Shown here piece by piece: positions 1-11,216 of a DNA stretch of 63,301 nucleotides. Below the pieces are notes generated by a model. It saw only the letters and a list, made by a program, of their open reading frames with translations. It did not search any database and was not told where the DNA came from. How positions within the stretch are numbered: position 1 is the first letter of the stretch; each line of letters starts with the position of its first letter. The translations under genes were made by a program, and so were the position numbers. This stretch comes from Marinobacter halodurans (lineage in GTDB: Bacteria; Pseudomonadota; Gammaproteobacteria; Pseudomonadales; Oleiphilaceae), in contig NZ_SJDL01000032.1 in the NCBI RefSeq assembly GCF_004327985.1, positions 1 through 63,301 of the forward strand, given 5' to 3'.

Positions 1-5
1 GTCAA
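1..5 (-). promoter_or_regulatory. Partial -35 box of a third tandem stable-RNA promoter
   Basis: The first five bases are the complement of TTGAC, followed upstream (minus strand) by the same AACGG context that precedes the -35 box at 103-108. The -10 box would lie just outside the window. It fits a third copy of the promoter unit, but only the -35 remnant is visible. Confidence 0.4.
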
Positions 6-73
6 CCGTTATTTTTCAGCGCTTTCCGCTACTTCCGAAAACCGCCGAACCGGGCCGGCTGCCCGTTCAAGGT

Positions 74-108
74 GGCGCGCATTCTACACGGCTTTGCCAC
101 CCTGTCAA
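74..108 (-). promoter_or_regulatory. Strong leftward stable-RNA type promoter
   Basis: On the minus strand a perfect TTGACA (103-108) is followed after 16 nt by TAGAAT (81-86) and a GC-rich discriminator GCGCGCC (74-80). This combination is typical of rRNA and tRNA promoters in Pseudomonas and relatives, and the GC-rich discriminator is the feature linked to stringent control. It reads out of the left edge. The 457-bp stretch 1-457 holds no convincing gene; it is promoters plus the pssA terminator. Confidence 0.75.
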
Positions 109-206
109 CCGTTGCCCTGAAGAATCCTGAAACTCGAAATCCCAAACCAAAACAATCGGTTGCCTTTCGATTTCGGCCCCGCCTCTGTGGCGGGCCCCTC
201 GAAAGA

Positions 207-241
207 GATGCGCATTCTACAGACCCCAGCGGGCCTGTAAA
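207..241 (-). promoter_or_regulatory. Second tandem leftward stable-RNA type promoter
   Basis: The minus strand carries TTTACA (236-241), a 16-nt spacer, TAGAAT (214-219) and discriminator GCGCATC (207-213). The spacer length and the TAGAAT-GCGC core match the promoter at 74-108, 133 bp further downstream. A-rich tracts just upstream of the -35 (around 242-265) resemble an UP element. The tandem arrangement suggests an rRNA operon left of the window. Confidence 0.7.
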
Positions 242-405
242 GCCCTTTTTGACGCTTTTTTCCCAGCGTCTCGGTTTTCCGATACACATCGATCACAAAA
301 CGATCGGAATCACCCCGAAACGCTCAAAAAATACCCAGGTCAAGCCGGACCAAGAAGCTCTCAGGAAAAGAGCCTGCCCCCTCACCCCCAAACCTCATCC
401 GAAAC

Positions 406-439
406 AAAAAAGGCCATGCCTGGAGTGGGCACGGCCTTT
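406..439 (-). terminator. Rho-independent terminator of pssA
   Basis: Read on the minus strand, AAGGCC-G-TGCC pairs with GGCA-T-GGCCTT around a short loop and is followed by a run of T. It lies about 20 bp beyond the pssA stop codon. Confidence 0.75.
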
Positions 440-457
440 CTTGAAAAACGGAGGGGA

Positions 458-1303
458 CTACTGATCGCTATCCGGTAATTCGGCGGCGGCCGGCTTTGGC
501 TTCCGCATTTTACGAAACAGCGCCTGGGTCGGCCCGGACAGGCCGTAAATCAGGAAACCCGCAAAGAGCACGGTGCCCGGATCGAGCGTTACAACCACAA
601 ACACCAGGACAACCACCAGGATGGCTGCAAAGGGGACCCGCCCCCGAAGATCAAGATCCTTGAAGCTGCGATAGAAGATGTTACTGACCATCAGAATGCC
701 GGCACCGGCTACAACGAGCACCGTCAACATCTTCAGCCAGAGCTGGGGCTCGAACCCCTGGAAACACCAGACCAACCCAGCCACGACTGCAGCAGCGGAT
801 GGACTGGGCAACCCCACAAAGTACTTCTTGTCCACCGAACCAATCTGGGTATTGAAACGGGCCAGACGCAATGCGGCTCCCGCCACGTAAATAAAGGTGA
901 TCGCCCAGCCGAACTTGCCGAAACCGTTCAGGGACCAGAAAAACGCCACCAACCCCGGCGCCACACCGAAAGCCACCATATCGGCCAGGCTATCGTACTC
1001 CTCCCCAAACTTGCTCTGGGTATTGGTCATCCGGGCAACACGACCATCCAGACCATCGAGGATCATGGAGACGAAGATGGCGATCGCGGCTTTCTCGAAC
1101 ATGCCATTGGCCGCCGACACCATTGCGAAGAAACCTGAAAACAGCGAGGCCGTCGTCAGCAGGTTGGGCAGCAGATAGATTCCCTTACGGCGAACACGCG
1201 CACCCTCGACCACTTCTTCCTCCACAACCTCTCCGTTTTCCTGCAGCGCTTCATCCGCGCTCGCCACACTGTTTTCCGATTCGTTTTTTTCGCTCATTCC
1301 CAT
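458..1303 (-). CDS. pssA: CDP-diacylglycerol--serine O-phosphatidyltransferase
   Basis: The 281-residue integral membrane enzyme would transfer phosphatidyl from CDP-diacylglycerol to L-serine, giving phosphatidylserine, the precursor of phosphatidylethanolamine. The CDP-alcohol phosphotransferase signature (DG-x2-AR-x8-G-x3-D-x3-D) is intact at about residues 83-108, and hydrophobic segments follow to about residue 260. It is the membrane (type II) PssA, unlike the peripheral E. coli enzyme. About 35 acidic residues precede the first membrane segment. ATG at 1303 or 1297 could start it; neither has a strong ribosome binding site. It follows ilvC on the same strand but is separated from it by a terminator and has its own candidate promoter. 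Confidence 0.93.
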   Translation of the reverse strand: MGMSEKNESENSVASADEALQENGEVVEEEVVEGARVRRKGIYLLPNLLTTASLFSGFFAMVSAANGMFEKAAIAIFVSMILDGLDGRVARMTNTQSKFGEEYDSLADMVAFGVAPGLVAFFWSLNGFGKFGWAITFIYVAGAALRLARFNTQIGSVDKKYFVGLPSPSAAAVVAGLVWCFQGFEPQLWLKMLTVLVVAGAGILMVSNIFYRSFKDLDLRGRVPFAAILVVVLVFVVVTLDPGTVLFAGFLIYGLSGPTQALFRKMRKPKPAAAELPDSDQ

Positions 1304-1328
1304 TCAACCCACAAAACATGCAACGGGC

Positions 1329-1360
1329 ATTATAGCCGATCCATTCCCCGGTACGGTCAA
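1329..1360 (-). promoter_or_regulatory. Candidate pssA promoter
   Basis: A perfect TATAAT (1329-1334) lies 26 bp upstream of the pssA ATG. The best -35, TTGACC (1355-1360), is 20 nt away, which is longer than usual, so the -10 is firmer than the -35. Confidence 0.45.
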
Positions 1361-1393
1361 GTGACGAAAATGCTAAGCATGATGCCCATAACG

Positions 1394-1422
1394 AAAAAAG
1401 CGCGACCCGCAGGTCGCGCTTT
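1394..1422 (-). terminator. Rho-independent terminator of ilvIHC
   Basis: The minus strand forms AAAGCGCGACC-TGCG-GGTCGCGCTTT followed by more T residues, 18 bp past the ilvC stop. It separates ilvIHC from pssA. Confidence 0.85.
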
Positions 1423-1439
1423 CCCGAACCAGCTAACGC

Positions 1440-2468
<1,029 letters not shown>

Positions 2469-2514
2469 TTACCTATCGGACCGCATCCGGTCGCAATTCA
2501 ATGAATGGTTTCAA

Positions 2515-3006
2515 TCAGATACTGAGTACTTTCTCGCCCCGGGCGATGCCGGAAACCCCCGAACGCACGACTTCCAGCACACCGGTGGTACCGACGGCCT
2601 GGATAAAGGCGTCGAGCTTGTCGCTGTCTCCGGCCAACTGGACGGTATAGACCGTACTGGTCACGTCCACGATCTGGCCGCGGAAGATGTCGACGGTTCG
2701 CTTGATCTCGGCGCGCTGCGATCCGCTCGCCTTGAGCTTGATCAGCATCAGCTCACGCTCGATGTGCGACCCCTCGGTCAGATCCACCAGCTTGACCACC
2801 TCGATCAGCTTGTTCAACTGCTTGGTAATCTGCTCGATAACCCGATCCGATCCCGTCGTGGTGACCGTCAGGCGCGAGAGGGTCTCGTCCTCAGTCGGCG
2901 CAACCGTCAGGGTCTCGATGTTGTAGTTACGCTGGGAGAACAGCCCGACAACGCGGGACAGTGCACCCGGCTCGTTTTCCAGCAAAACCGAAATGATTCG
3001 ACGCAT
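2515..3006 (-). CDS. ilvH: Acetolactate synthase small (regulatory) subunit
   Basis: The 163-residue protein is the regulatory subunit that activates the IlvI catalytic subunit and usually confers valine feedback inhibition. The N-terminal ACT domain (about residues 1-75, starting MRRIISVLLENEPGALSR) is clear, and the C-terminal half matches the second domain of the family. Only 3 bp separate it from the ilvI stop, so the two are translationally linked. Confidence 0.95.
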   Translation of the reverse strand: MRRIISVLLENEPGALSRVVGLFSQRNYNIETLTVAPTEDETLSRLTVTTTGSDRVIEQITKQLNKLIEVVKLVDLTEGSHIERELMLIKLKASGSQRAEIKRTVDIFRGQIVDVTSTVYTVQLAGDSDKLDAFIQAVGTTGVLEVVRSGVSGIARGEKVLSI

Positions 3007-3009
3007 GGA

Positions 3010-4728
3010 TCACACCCTCTCCGTTTTGCTGAGCCACATATCCTTCATCGAGCCACGGGCCACCTGCATCGGGTAGACGTGCTCGTGCGGATCAACATAG
3101 ATGTCGATGAAGACCAGCTTGTCCTTCATCGCGAAGGCTTCCTTGAGCTTGGACTCAAGGTCTTCCTTGCGGTCGATGCGAATACCCACATGGCCATAGG
3201 CCTCGGCCAGCCTGATGAAATCCGGCAGGGATTCCATATAGGACTGCGAGTGACGGGATTCGTAGTTCATGTCCTGCCACTGCTTGACCATGCCCAGCGC
3301 CTGGTTGTTCAGGTTGACGATCTTCACCGGCAGGTTGTACTGCTTGCAGGTGCTCAGCTCCTGGATATTCATCTGGATGCTGCCCTCGCCGGTAACACAG
3401 ATCACCTCATCGTCCGGGTAGCTCAACTTGACGCCCATGGCCGCCGGCAGGCCGAAGCCCATGGTGCCCAGGCCGCCAGAGTTGATCCAGCGATTGGGTT
3501 TGTTGAACTTGTAGTATTGGGCCGTGAACATCTGGTGCTGACCGACGTCAGTCGTCACGTACGCGTCACCGTTGGTAAGACGGTGCAGCGCCTCGATCAC
3601 TTCCTGCGGTTTGATATGGGTATCGCTCTTTTCATAGCGCATGCCGTGGAAGGCCCGCCACTCGTCGATCTGTTTCCACCACGCCTTGAGCGCGTCCTTG
3701 TCGGGTTTGGCCTTGCTTTCCCGAACCAGGGAGATCAGCTCTTTCAGCACCGAGTCCACCGGTCCCACGATGGGCACGTCCGCCTCAACGGTCTTGGAGA
3801 TGGACGCCGGATCGATGTCGATATGGATGATGCGAGCCCCCGGACAGAACTTCTCGGTGGCGTTGGTCACCCGGTCATCGAACCGCGCGCCAACCGCCAG
3901 GATCAGATCGGAGTGGTGCATCGCCATGTTCGATTCGTAGGAGCCGTGCATCCCCAGCCAGCCCAGGGACTGCTTATCGGATGCCGGGAAGCCGCCAATC
4001 CCCATCAGGGTATTGGTGACCGGGTGACCCAGCATATGCGCCAGTTCCGTCAGTTGATCCGAGGCCTTGCCGAGAACGACACCGCCGCCGGCGTAGATCA
4101 CCGGCCGCTTGGCCGCCAGCAGCATTTCCGCCGCCTTGCGGATCTGGCCGGCATGGCCGCGGATCGCCGGGTTGTAGGAGCGCAGCTTGACCTTTTTGGG
4201 GTACTCGTACTCGTAGCGTTCGTTGGGCGTGGTCATATCCTTGGGGATATCGACCACGACCGGGCCCGGACGGCCGGTAGCGGCGATGTAATAGGCCTTG
4301 CGGATAACTTCGGGGATCTCCGACGGATGGCGCACACTGATGTTGTGCTTCACCACGGGACGGGACACACCAATCATGTCGGTTTCCTGGAAGGCATCCT
4401 CGCCAATCAGGGTGGAAGCCACCTGACCGCACAGGACCACCATCGGGATGGAATCCATGAAGGCGGTGGCAATACCGGTAATGGTGTTGGTCGCACCGGG
4501 GCCGGACGTCACCAGGACGGTGCCGGGCTTGCCACTGGCCCGGGCGTAGCCGTCCGCCATATGAACAGCGGCCTGCTCATGGCGTACCAGGATGTGTTTG
4601 ACCTTGTCCTGCCTGAACAGGGCGTCATAAATATGCAGCGCTGCACCACCCGGATAACCGTAGATGTACTCGATCCCTTCATCCTGCAGGGACCGGATCA
4701 GCATGTCTGCGCCAGACAATAACTCCAC
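3010..4728 (-). CDS. ilvI: Acetolactate synthase large (catalytic) subunit
   Basis: This thiamine diphosphate enzyme condenses pyruvate with pyruvate or 2-oxobutyrate. I place the start at GTG 4728, giving 572 residues and the family-typical N-terminus ELLSGADML, with AGAGGG eight bases upstream. The reading frame stays open to 5013, but the extra residues do not resemble the family. Visible elements are the GYPGG loop (24-28), the catalytic glutamate in RHEQAA (E51), and the ThDP-binding segment containing GEGSIQMN, where a GDG core is more usual. It heads the ilvIHC operon behind a leader of about 290 nt. Confidence 0.95.
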   Translation of the reverse strand: MELLSGADMLIRSLQDEGIEYIYGYPGGAALHIYDALFRQDKVKHILVRHEQAAVHMADGYARASGKPGTVLVTSGPGATNTITGIATAFMDSIPMVVLCGQVASTLIGEDAFQETDMIGVSRPVVKHNISVRHPSEIPEVIRKAYYIAATGRPGPVVVDIPKDMTTPNERYEYEYPKKVKLRSYNPAIRGHAGQIRKAAEMLLAAKRPVIYAGGGVVLGKASDQLTELAHMLGHPVTNTLMGIGGFPASDKQSLGWLGMHGSYESNMAMHHSDLILAVGARFDDRVTNATEKFCPGARIIHIDIDPASISKTVEADVPIVGPVDSVLKELISLVRESKAKPDKDALKAWWKQIDEWRAFHGMRYEKSDTHIKPQEVIEALHRLTNGDAYVTTDVGQHQMFTAQYYKFNKPNRWINSGGLGTMGFGLPAAMGVKLSYPDDEVICVTGEGSIQMNIQELSTCKQYNLPVKIVNLNNQALGMVKQWQDMNYESRHSQSYMESLPDFIRLAEAYGHVGIRIDRKEDLESKLKEAFAMKDKLVFIDIYVDPHEHVYPMQVARGSMKDMWLSKTERV

Positions 4729-5012
4729 TTTCTCTACCCTCTCTATAGAGTGAATGTACCGGACTGTCGCCGGTTGCCTGGGGATCCGGTGCATCGCTTC
4801 TTGTGGAAGCCGGACCGGACATTCCACCACACTGAGGGACGCAGAGGTTGTCTCTCCTGGCCAGCCGGGCCTCCTGAGGGTGCCGGAGGACGGCCATTCG
4901 TCGGGCTGCACGACATACAGCCCGTCACGCGGGATGCGCGAAAGGTTCAGTGTGGTAATCAACGGGGATACTGCTCGGGATTGCCTGCCGTATTCACCCC
5001 TGTTTTCAGGCA
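4729..5012 (-). promoter_or_regulatory. Long structured leader upstream of ilvI
   Basis: Between the candidate promoter and the ilvI GTG lie about 284 nt with two clear inverted repeats: TTGCCTG/CAGGCAA (arms 4981-4987 and 5007-5013) and a perfect hairpin with 7-bp stem CGGGCTG/CAGCCCG (4901-4923). I see no Leu/Val/Ile-rich leader peptide and no hairpin followed by a T run, so a classical attenuator is not evident. It may be a post-transcriptional control region or simply an untranslated leader. Confidence 0.4.
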
Positions 5013-5019
5013 ATCGCCA

Positions 5020-5047
5020 ATTGTGACAGCGGGAAACGTGCTGTCAA
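5020..5047 (-). promoter_or_regulatory. Candidate ilvIHC promoter with overlapping palindrome
   Basis: The minus strand has a perfect TTGACA (5042-5047), a 16-nt spacer and CACAAT (5020-5025). A perfect inverted repeat TGACAGC-N9-GCTGTCA (5024-5046) lies almost exactly over the promoter and could be an operator. The stretch 5048-5249 on the way to the DUF4124 gene shows nothing else I can name. Confidence 0.5.
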
Positions 5048-5249
5048 TAGCGAAACCTCGTCAAGGCGCGTACTGGCGGTGTCTCCGGGAATGTCTCGGT
5101 TACATAATTACCACAGCCCGGTGCTGGCCATCGCACAGTTTTTGGCTAATCCTAAGCAGAATGAGTCCGGCCATGGCAGAATGGCGATGTGACAGTTGAA
5201 TCCGCCGGCATCCAACAGCCGGTTGAACAGGGAAACAGGTTGTATCTGC

Positions 5250-5705
5250 ATGAATAAGACTGGAATCCTTCTGACATGCCTGCTTTCGGTCAGCGCCTTT
5301 TCAGCGACGGCAGGCTCCGTCTACAAGTGGACGGATGAGAACGGCGTCGTCCACTTCGGCGATCAAAAACCCATAAACAAGAAGAGCGAAACCGTCAACG
5401 TTCGTTCAGGCACATCAAAGGCCGACACCGGTGAAGCCCGAATGTCGCCACAGGAAAAGGTGGACGCTCTCGACAAGTCCCGCGCGGATCAGGCCGAGAA
5501 GGACAAGCAGAGCCGCGAGGAAGAGGCCCAGGCCAAGCAGCGCGAGAAAAACTGCGAGATAGCCACCAAGAACCTGCAAACCATCAACTCCCATGCGCGC
5601 ATCAAGATCAGCGAGAATGGGGAGCAGCGTTACCTGACGCCGGAAGAGATCCAGAAGAAGAAAGACGAGTTCCAGAAAATCATCGACGAGGACTGCAAGA
5701 ACTGA
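5250..5705 (+). CDS. DUF4124 domain secreted or envelope protein
   Basis: The 151-residue protein starts at ATG 5250 (MNKTGILLTCLLSVSAFSA), a typical Sec signal peptide ending near residue 23. The DUF4124 motif follows directly (VYKWTDENGVVHFGDQKP, about residues 24-41). The rest is highly charged, rich in K, E, Q and D, probably helical, and contains two cysteines. DUF4124 proteins are common in proteobacterial envelopes but have no settled function. The gene stands alone, divergent from ilvI and convergent with clpB. Confidence 0.85.
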   Translation: MNKTGILLTCLLSVSAFSATAGSVYKWTDENGVVHFGDQKPINKKSETVNVRSGTSKADTGEARMSPQEKVDALDKSRADQAEKDKQSREEEAQAKQREKNCEIATKNLQTINSHARIKISENGEQRYLTPEEIQKKKDEFQKIIDEDCKN

Positions 5706-5735
5706 GGCCCGTCGATCACTCGCGCCAGCAGACAG

Positions 5736-5760
5736 AAAGGGGCCTCTGAAGGCCCCTTTT
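5736..5760. terminator. Bidirectional terminator between DUF4124 gene and clpB
   Basis: AAAGGGGCC-TCTGAA-GGCCCCTTT forms a perfect 9-bp stem with T runs on both strands, between two convergent genes. Confidence 0.9.
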
Positions 5761-5787
5761 CCGTTGGGTCAGGTGTCATCGGCAGAA

Positions 5788-8370
<2,583 letters not shown>

Positions 8371-8448
8371 GTTGTTTCCTCGAGTCTTGATGAATAACGC
8401 CGATATCGGAGGCGCTCAAACGGCCTCTGGCGTTGGGATCTGTTTTAA

Positions 8449-8476
8449 ATGTAGGGGCGCCGGAGGGGACTTCAAG
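8449..8476 (-). promoter_or_regulatory. Sigma-32 (RpoH) type promoter of clpB
   Basis: The minus strand carries CTTGAAG (8470-8476), then a 12-nt gap and CCCCTACAT (8449-8457). This closely follows the heat-shock consensus CTTGAAA-N13-CCCCATNT. Its place upstream of a ClpB gene supports the assignment. Confidence 0.7.
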
Positions 8477-8547
8477 CGGCAGTCGGGGAAATCAGGTAGG
8501 CGGTTGCGCTGGATCAAATTTTGTTGAACATGGCGAGCGTGCTGGCG

Positions 8548-9291
8548 TCAGAGGCGCCAGATCAGGCTCGCCATGCGACCGGTTTCACCGTCACGGCGAT
8601 AGGAATAGAAGCGCCCGGGGTCGCTGAAGGTGCAAAACCCGCCGCCGTATATCCGCTCCGCCCGCACGCCGGCCCGGCAAAGTCGGTGACGGGCAAGGGT
8701 ATACAGGTCGGCCAGGTAGTGTCCCGGGCGCCCCGGAGCATCCCGGAAGGCGGACGCGGCAGTGCGATCGTCCTTCACGAACGCCTGCAAGACGTCGCTG
8801 CCGACCTCGAAAGCGTCCGGCCCGATGGCAGGCCCAAGCCAGACGCGGACACCGGCAATCGCCGGAAAGGTGGCAAGCGTCGCCTCCAGCACGCCTGAAG
8901 CCAGGCCGCGCCAGCCGGCGTGGGCGGCCGCCACTTGTGAGCCGTCGTCAGCACAGAACAGCACCGGCAGGCAGTCCGCGGTCAGGACGGCGCAGGCTAC
9001 GCCGGGCTCACGCGTCCAGGAAGCGTCTGCCTCATGACCGGCGTCAGCGGGCAAGTGGGCCACACCGGTCCCATGAACCTGACGGATCCAACCGATCGAC
9101 TCCGGCCTGACTTCCAGGGCGTCCGCCAGCCGGGCCCGATTGGCCGTCACTGCCGACACGGCATCACCAACATGATCCCCCAGGTTCAGCGTATCGAAGG
9201 GCGGCACACTCAGTCCCCCGACGCGCGTACTCACGGCTGCCCGAACGTTCTCCGGCAGCGGCCAGTCCGGCACAATCAGCGGCAGTTTCAC
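8548..9291 (-). CDS. pgeF: PgeF/YfiH family (laccase-domain, LACC1-like) protein
   Basis: The 247-residue protein belongs to the DUF152/YfiH family. Members were first called polyphenol oxidases, were later shown to have purine nucleoside phosphorylase or adenosine deaminase activity, and in E. coli edit peptidoglycan precursors. Conserved zinc-site elements are visible: the IRQVHGTGV segment, ADCLPVL with its cysteine, and AAHAGWRGL. The start is GTG 9291, overlapping the rluD stop by 4 nt (GTGA), so the genes are translationally coupled. The rluD-pgeF-clpB order is common in gammaproteobacteria. Confidence 0.9.
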   Translation of the reverse strand: MKLPLIVPDWPLPENVRAAVSTRVGGLSVPPFDTLNLGDHVGDAVSAVTANRARLADALEVRPESIGWIRQVHGTGVAHLPADAGHEADASWTREPGVACAVLTADCLPVLFCADDGSQVAAAHAGWRGLASGVLEATLATFPAIAGVRVWLGPAIGPDAFEVGSDVLQAFVKDDRTAASAFRDAPGRPGHYLADLYTLARHRLCRAGVRAERIYGGGFCTFSDPGRFYSYRRDGETGRMASLIWRL

Positions 9292-10259
9292 AACGATTCC
9301 TGGGCGCGGGCATGAGCTCGGAGGGCCTCGAGGAGCTCAAGCATGTCGGCAGGCAACGGCGCCTCCCAGGTCATTTCTTCATCGGTGGCCGGATGGACCA
9401 GTGTGAGCTGACGGGCATGCAGGGCCTGCCTGTGGAACTGGCGAAGAACCTCCTTGAGTTCAGGCGTGCAGCCTTTCGGCAACTGCATTCGCCCGCCATA
9501 GACCGGATCACCGACCAGTGCATGGCGGATATGGGCCATATGCACCCGGATCTGGTGGGTCCGACCACTTTCCAGCTTGCAGCGTACGTGGGTGTGGGCC
9601 GGAAATCTTTCAACCAGCCGGTAATGGGTCACGGCCGGTTTGCCGTCCCGGACCACCGCCATCTTCTTGCGCTGGGTCGGGTGGCGACCGATCGGCGCAT
9701 CCACCACGCCACCGCCGGTGATCGTGCCCACCATGACTGCATCGTATTCCCGCCCCATGGTGCGGGTCTGCAACTGGTCGACCAGGGAGGTGTGTGCAAT
9801 CAGGCTGCGGGCGACGACCATCAGGCCGCTGGTATCCTTGTCGAGGCGGTGCACGATCCCCGCCCGCGGCAGCTTGTCGACTTCCGGCGCATGGTGCAGC
9901 AGGGCGTTGACGAGGGTGCCCGCCGCATGGCCGGCGGCGGGATGTACCACCAACCCGGCCGGCTTGTTGATCACCAGGACGTGCTCATCCTCGTAGACGA
10001 TATCCAGTTCGATGGATTCCGCTTCCCAGGTCACCTGAACTTCCGGCTCCGCATTCACGGTGATGATGTCGCCAAGCATCACTTTGTCCCGCGGCTTCCG
10101 GGCCTCGCCGTTAACCGTCAGGTCGCCCGCCTTGATCCAGCCCTGGATACGGGATCGGGAGTGATCGGGCATCAACTCGGCCACCGCCTGGTCCAGGCGT
10201 CGGTCGCTCAGCTCGGCCGGCACTTCAAATTCACCGTTGATACGGTCTTTCGCGGACAT
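9288..10259 (-). CDS. rluD: 23S rRNA pseudouridine synthase RluD
   Basis: RluD makes pseudouridines 1911, 1915 and 1917 in helix 69 of 23S rRNA (E. coli numbering). The 323-residue protein has an N-terminal S4 RNA-binding domain (about 18-65) and the RluA-type catalytic domain with the signature HRLDKDTSGL, whose aspartate D140 is the nucleophile. It overlaps pgeF by 4 nt and is divergent from bamD, the usual arrangement in this group. Confidence 0.95.
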   Translation of the reverse strand: MSAKDRINGEFEVPAELSDRRLDQAVAELMPDHSRSRIQGWIKAGDLTVNGEARKPRDKVMLGDIITVNAEPEVQVTWEAESIELDIVYEDEHVLVINKPAGLVVHPAAGHAAGTLVNALLHHAPEVDKLPRAGIVHRLDKDTSGLMVVARSLIAHTSLVDQLQTRTMGREYDAVMVGTITGGGVVDAPIGRHPTQRKKMAVVRDGKPAVTHYRLVERFPAHTHVRCKLESGRTHQIRVHMAHIRHALVGDPVYGGRMQLPKGCTPELKEVLRQFHRQALHARQLTLVHPATDEEMTWEAPLPADMLELLEALRAHARAQESL

Positions 10260-10340
10260 TCAATCCCCTAAAATTTTCGTAAAGCATGTCAGGCCCCTGC
10301 ACAAGGTGGTACAGGGCCGTTACAATGTCGAACGCTTTTC

Positions 10341-10346
10341 ATTATA
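10341..10346 (-). promoter_or_regulatory. Candidate -10 box for rluD
   Basis: A perfect TATAAT on the minus strand lies about 80 bp upstream of the rluD ATG. No good -35 is found at 16-18 nt, so this is tentative; the site is also close to the bamD start on the other strand. Confidence 0.3.
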
Positions 10347-10358
10347 CGGGAATCAGGC

Positions 10359-11189
10359 ATGAGATCAGGTGTTCGCTTGCTGCTGTTGTCGGCCATCCTT
10401 GCGATGATCGCCGGCTGTGCATCCAAACCGGAAGAAGTCCTGCCGGAAAAAACCTACTACGAGCAGGCCCGATCGGCCATGAACAGTGGCAATTTCAACG
10501 AAGCCGAGCGCAACCTGGAATCGCTGGAAACCTACTATCCCTTCGGTCGCTATGCCGAACAGGCCCAACTGGACCTGATCTATGCCCGTTACCAGAATCT
10601 CGACCTGGAAGGGGCCCGTTCCGCCGCCGACCGGTTCCTGCGCCTCAACCCGCAAAGCGAACACGCCGATTACGCGCTCTACATGCGTGGGCTGGCCTCC
10701 TATAACCTGGATATCAGCCTGGCCGGCAAGTTCTTCCCCATCGATATCTCCGAGCGGGATCCGGGGGAGCAGCGCCAGGCTTTCCGGGACTTCTCCGAAC
10801 TGCTGAGCCGTTACCCGAACAGCGATTACGCCGCCGATGCCCGCCAGCGCATGGTGGCCATCCGCAACCGCCTGGCCCGTCTGGAGTTGCATGCGGCCCG
10901 TTACTACATCAAGCGTCAGGCCTATATCGCGGCAAACAACCGCGCCCGCTACGTCCTGGAGAATTTCCCCCAGACGCCCGCCGTCGAGGATGCCCTGAAG
11001 ATCCTGATCGACACCTACCGTTTCCTCGACCTGCAGAAAGCGGCCGACGATGCGACGGCGCTGCTGGCCATCAACTACCCCAACAGCGACGCCTTCGACA
11101 AGAACATGAAGTACCAGCCAAGCACCATGAAGGAAGAGGATCGCTCGCTGAGCAGCGTGGTGACCTTCGGCCTGATGGGCGACGAGTAA
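10359..11189 (+). CDS. bamD: Outer membrane assembly lipoprotein BamD
   Basis: BamD is an essential lipoprotein of the BAM complex that inserts beta-barrel proteins in the outer membrane. The lipoprotein signal ends with the lipobox MIAGC, making C20 the lipidated residue of the 276-residue precursor. The remainder is TPR-like repeats (for example the ARSAMNSGNFNEAERNLE segment and later GRYAEQAQLDLIYARY). The start ATG 10359 is fixed by the signal peptide. It is divergent from rluD. Confidence 0.96.
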   Translation: MRSGVRLLLLSAILAMIAGCASKPEEVLPEKTYYEQARSAMNSGNFNEAERNLESLETYYPFGRYAEQAQLDLIYARYQNLDLEGARSAADRFLRLNPQSEHADYALYMRGLASYNLDISLAGKFFPIDISERDPGEQRQAFRDFSELLSRYPNSDYAADARQRMVAIRNRLARLELHAARYYIKRQAYIAANNRARYVLENFPQTPAVEDALKILIDTYRFLDLQKAADDATALLAINYPNSDAFDKNMKYQPSTMKEEDRSLSSVVTFGLMGDE

Positions 11190-11216
11190 CCGTACCCCGT
11201 CGCCCTCTCCCCGGCG

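Noticed and set aside
72-464. 130-codon plus-strand reading frame at the left end
   Set aside because: It overlaps two minus-strand promoters and the pssA terminator, and its protein has no recognisable pattern; it is chance open frame.
3900-4440. Acetolactate synthase as inactive because of GEG instead of GDG in the cofactor site
   Set aside because: As far as I recall, GEGSIQMN occurs in Pseudomonas IlvI too, and all other motifs are intact, so it is probably a normal lineage variant.
4729-5013. N-terminal extension of ilvI to 5013
   Set aside because: The extra 95 residues are unlike any acetolactate synthase, and the GTG at 4728 has a good ribosome binding site and the family N-terminus.
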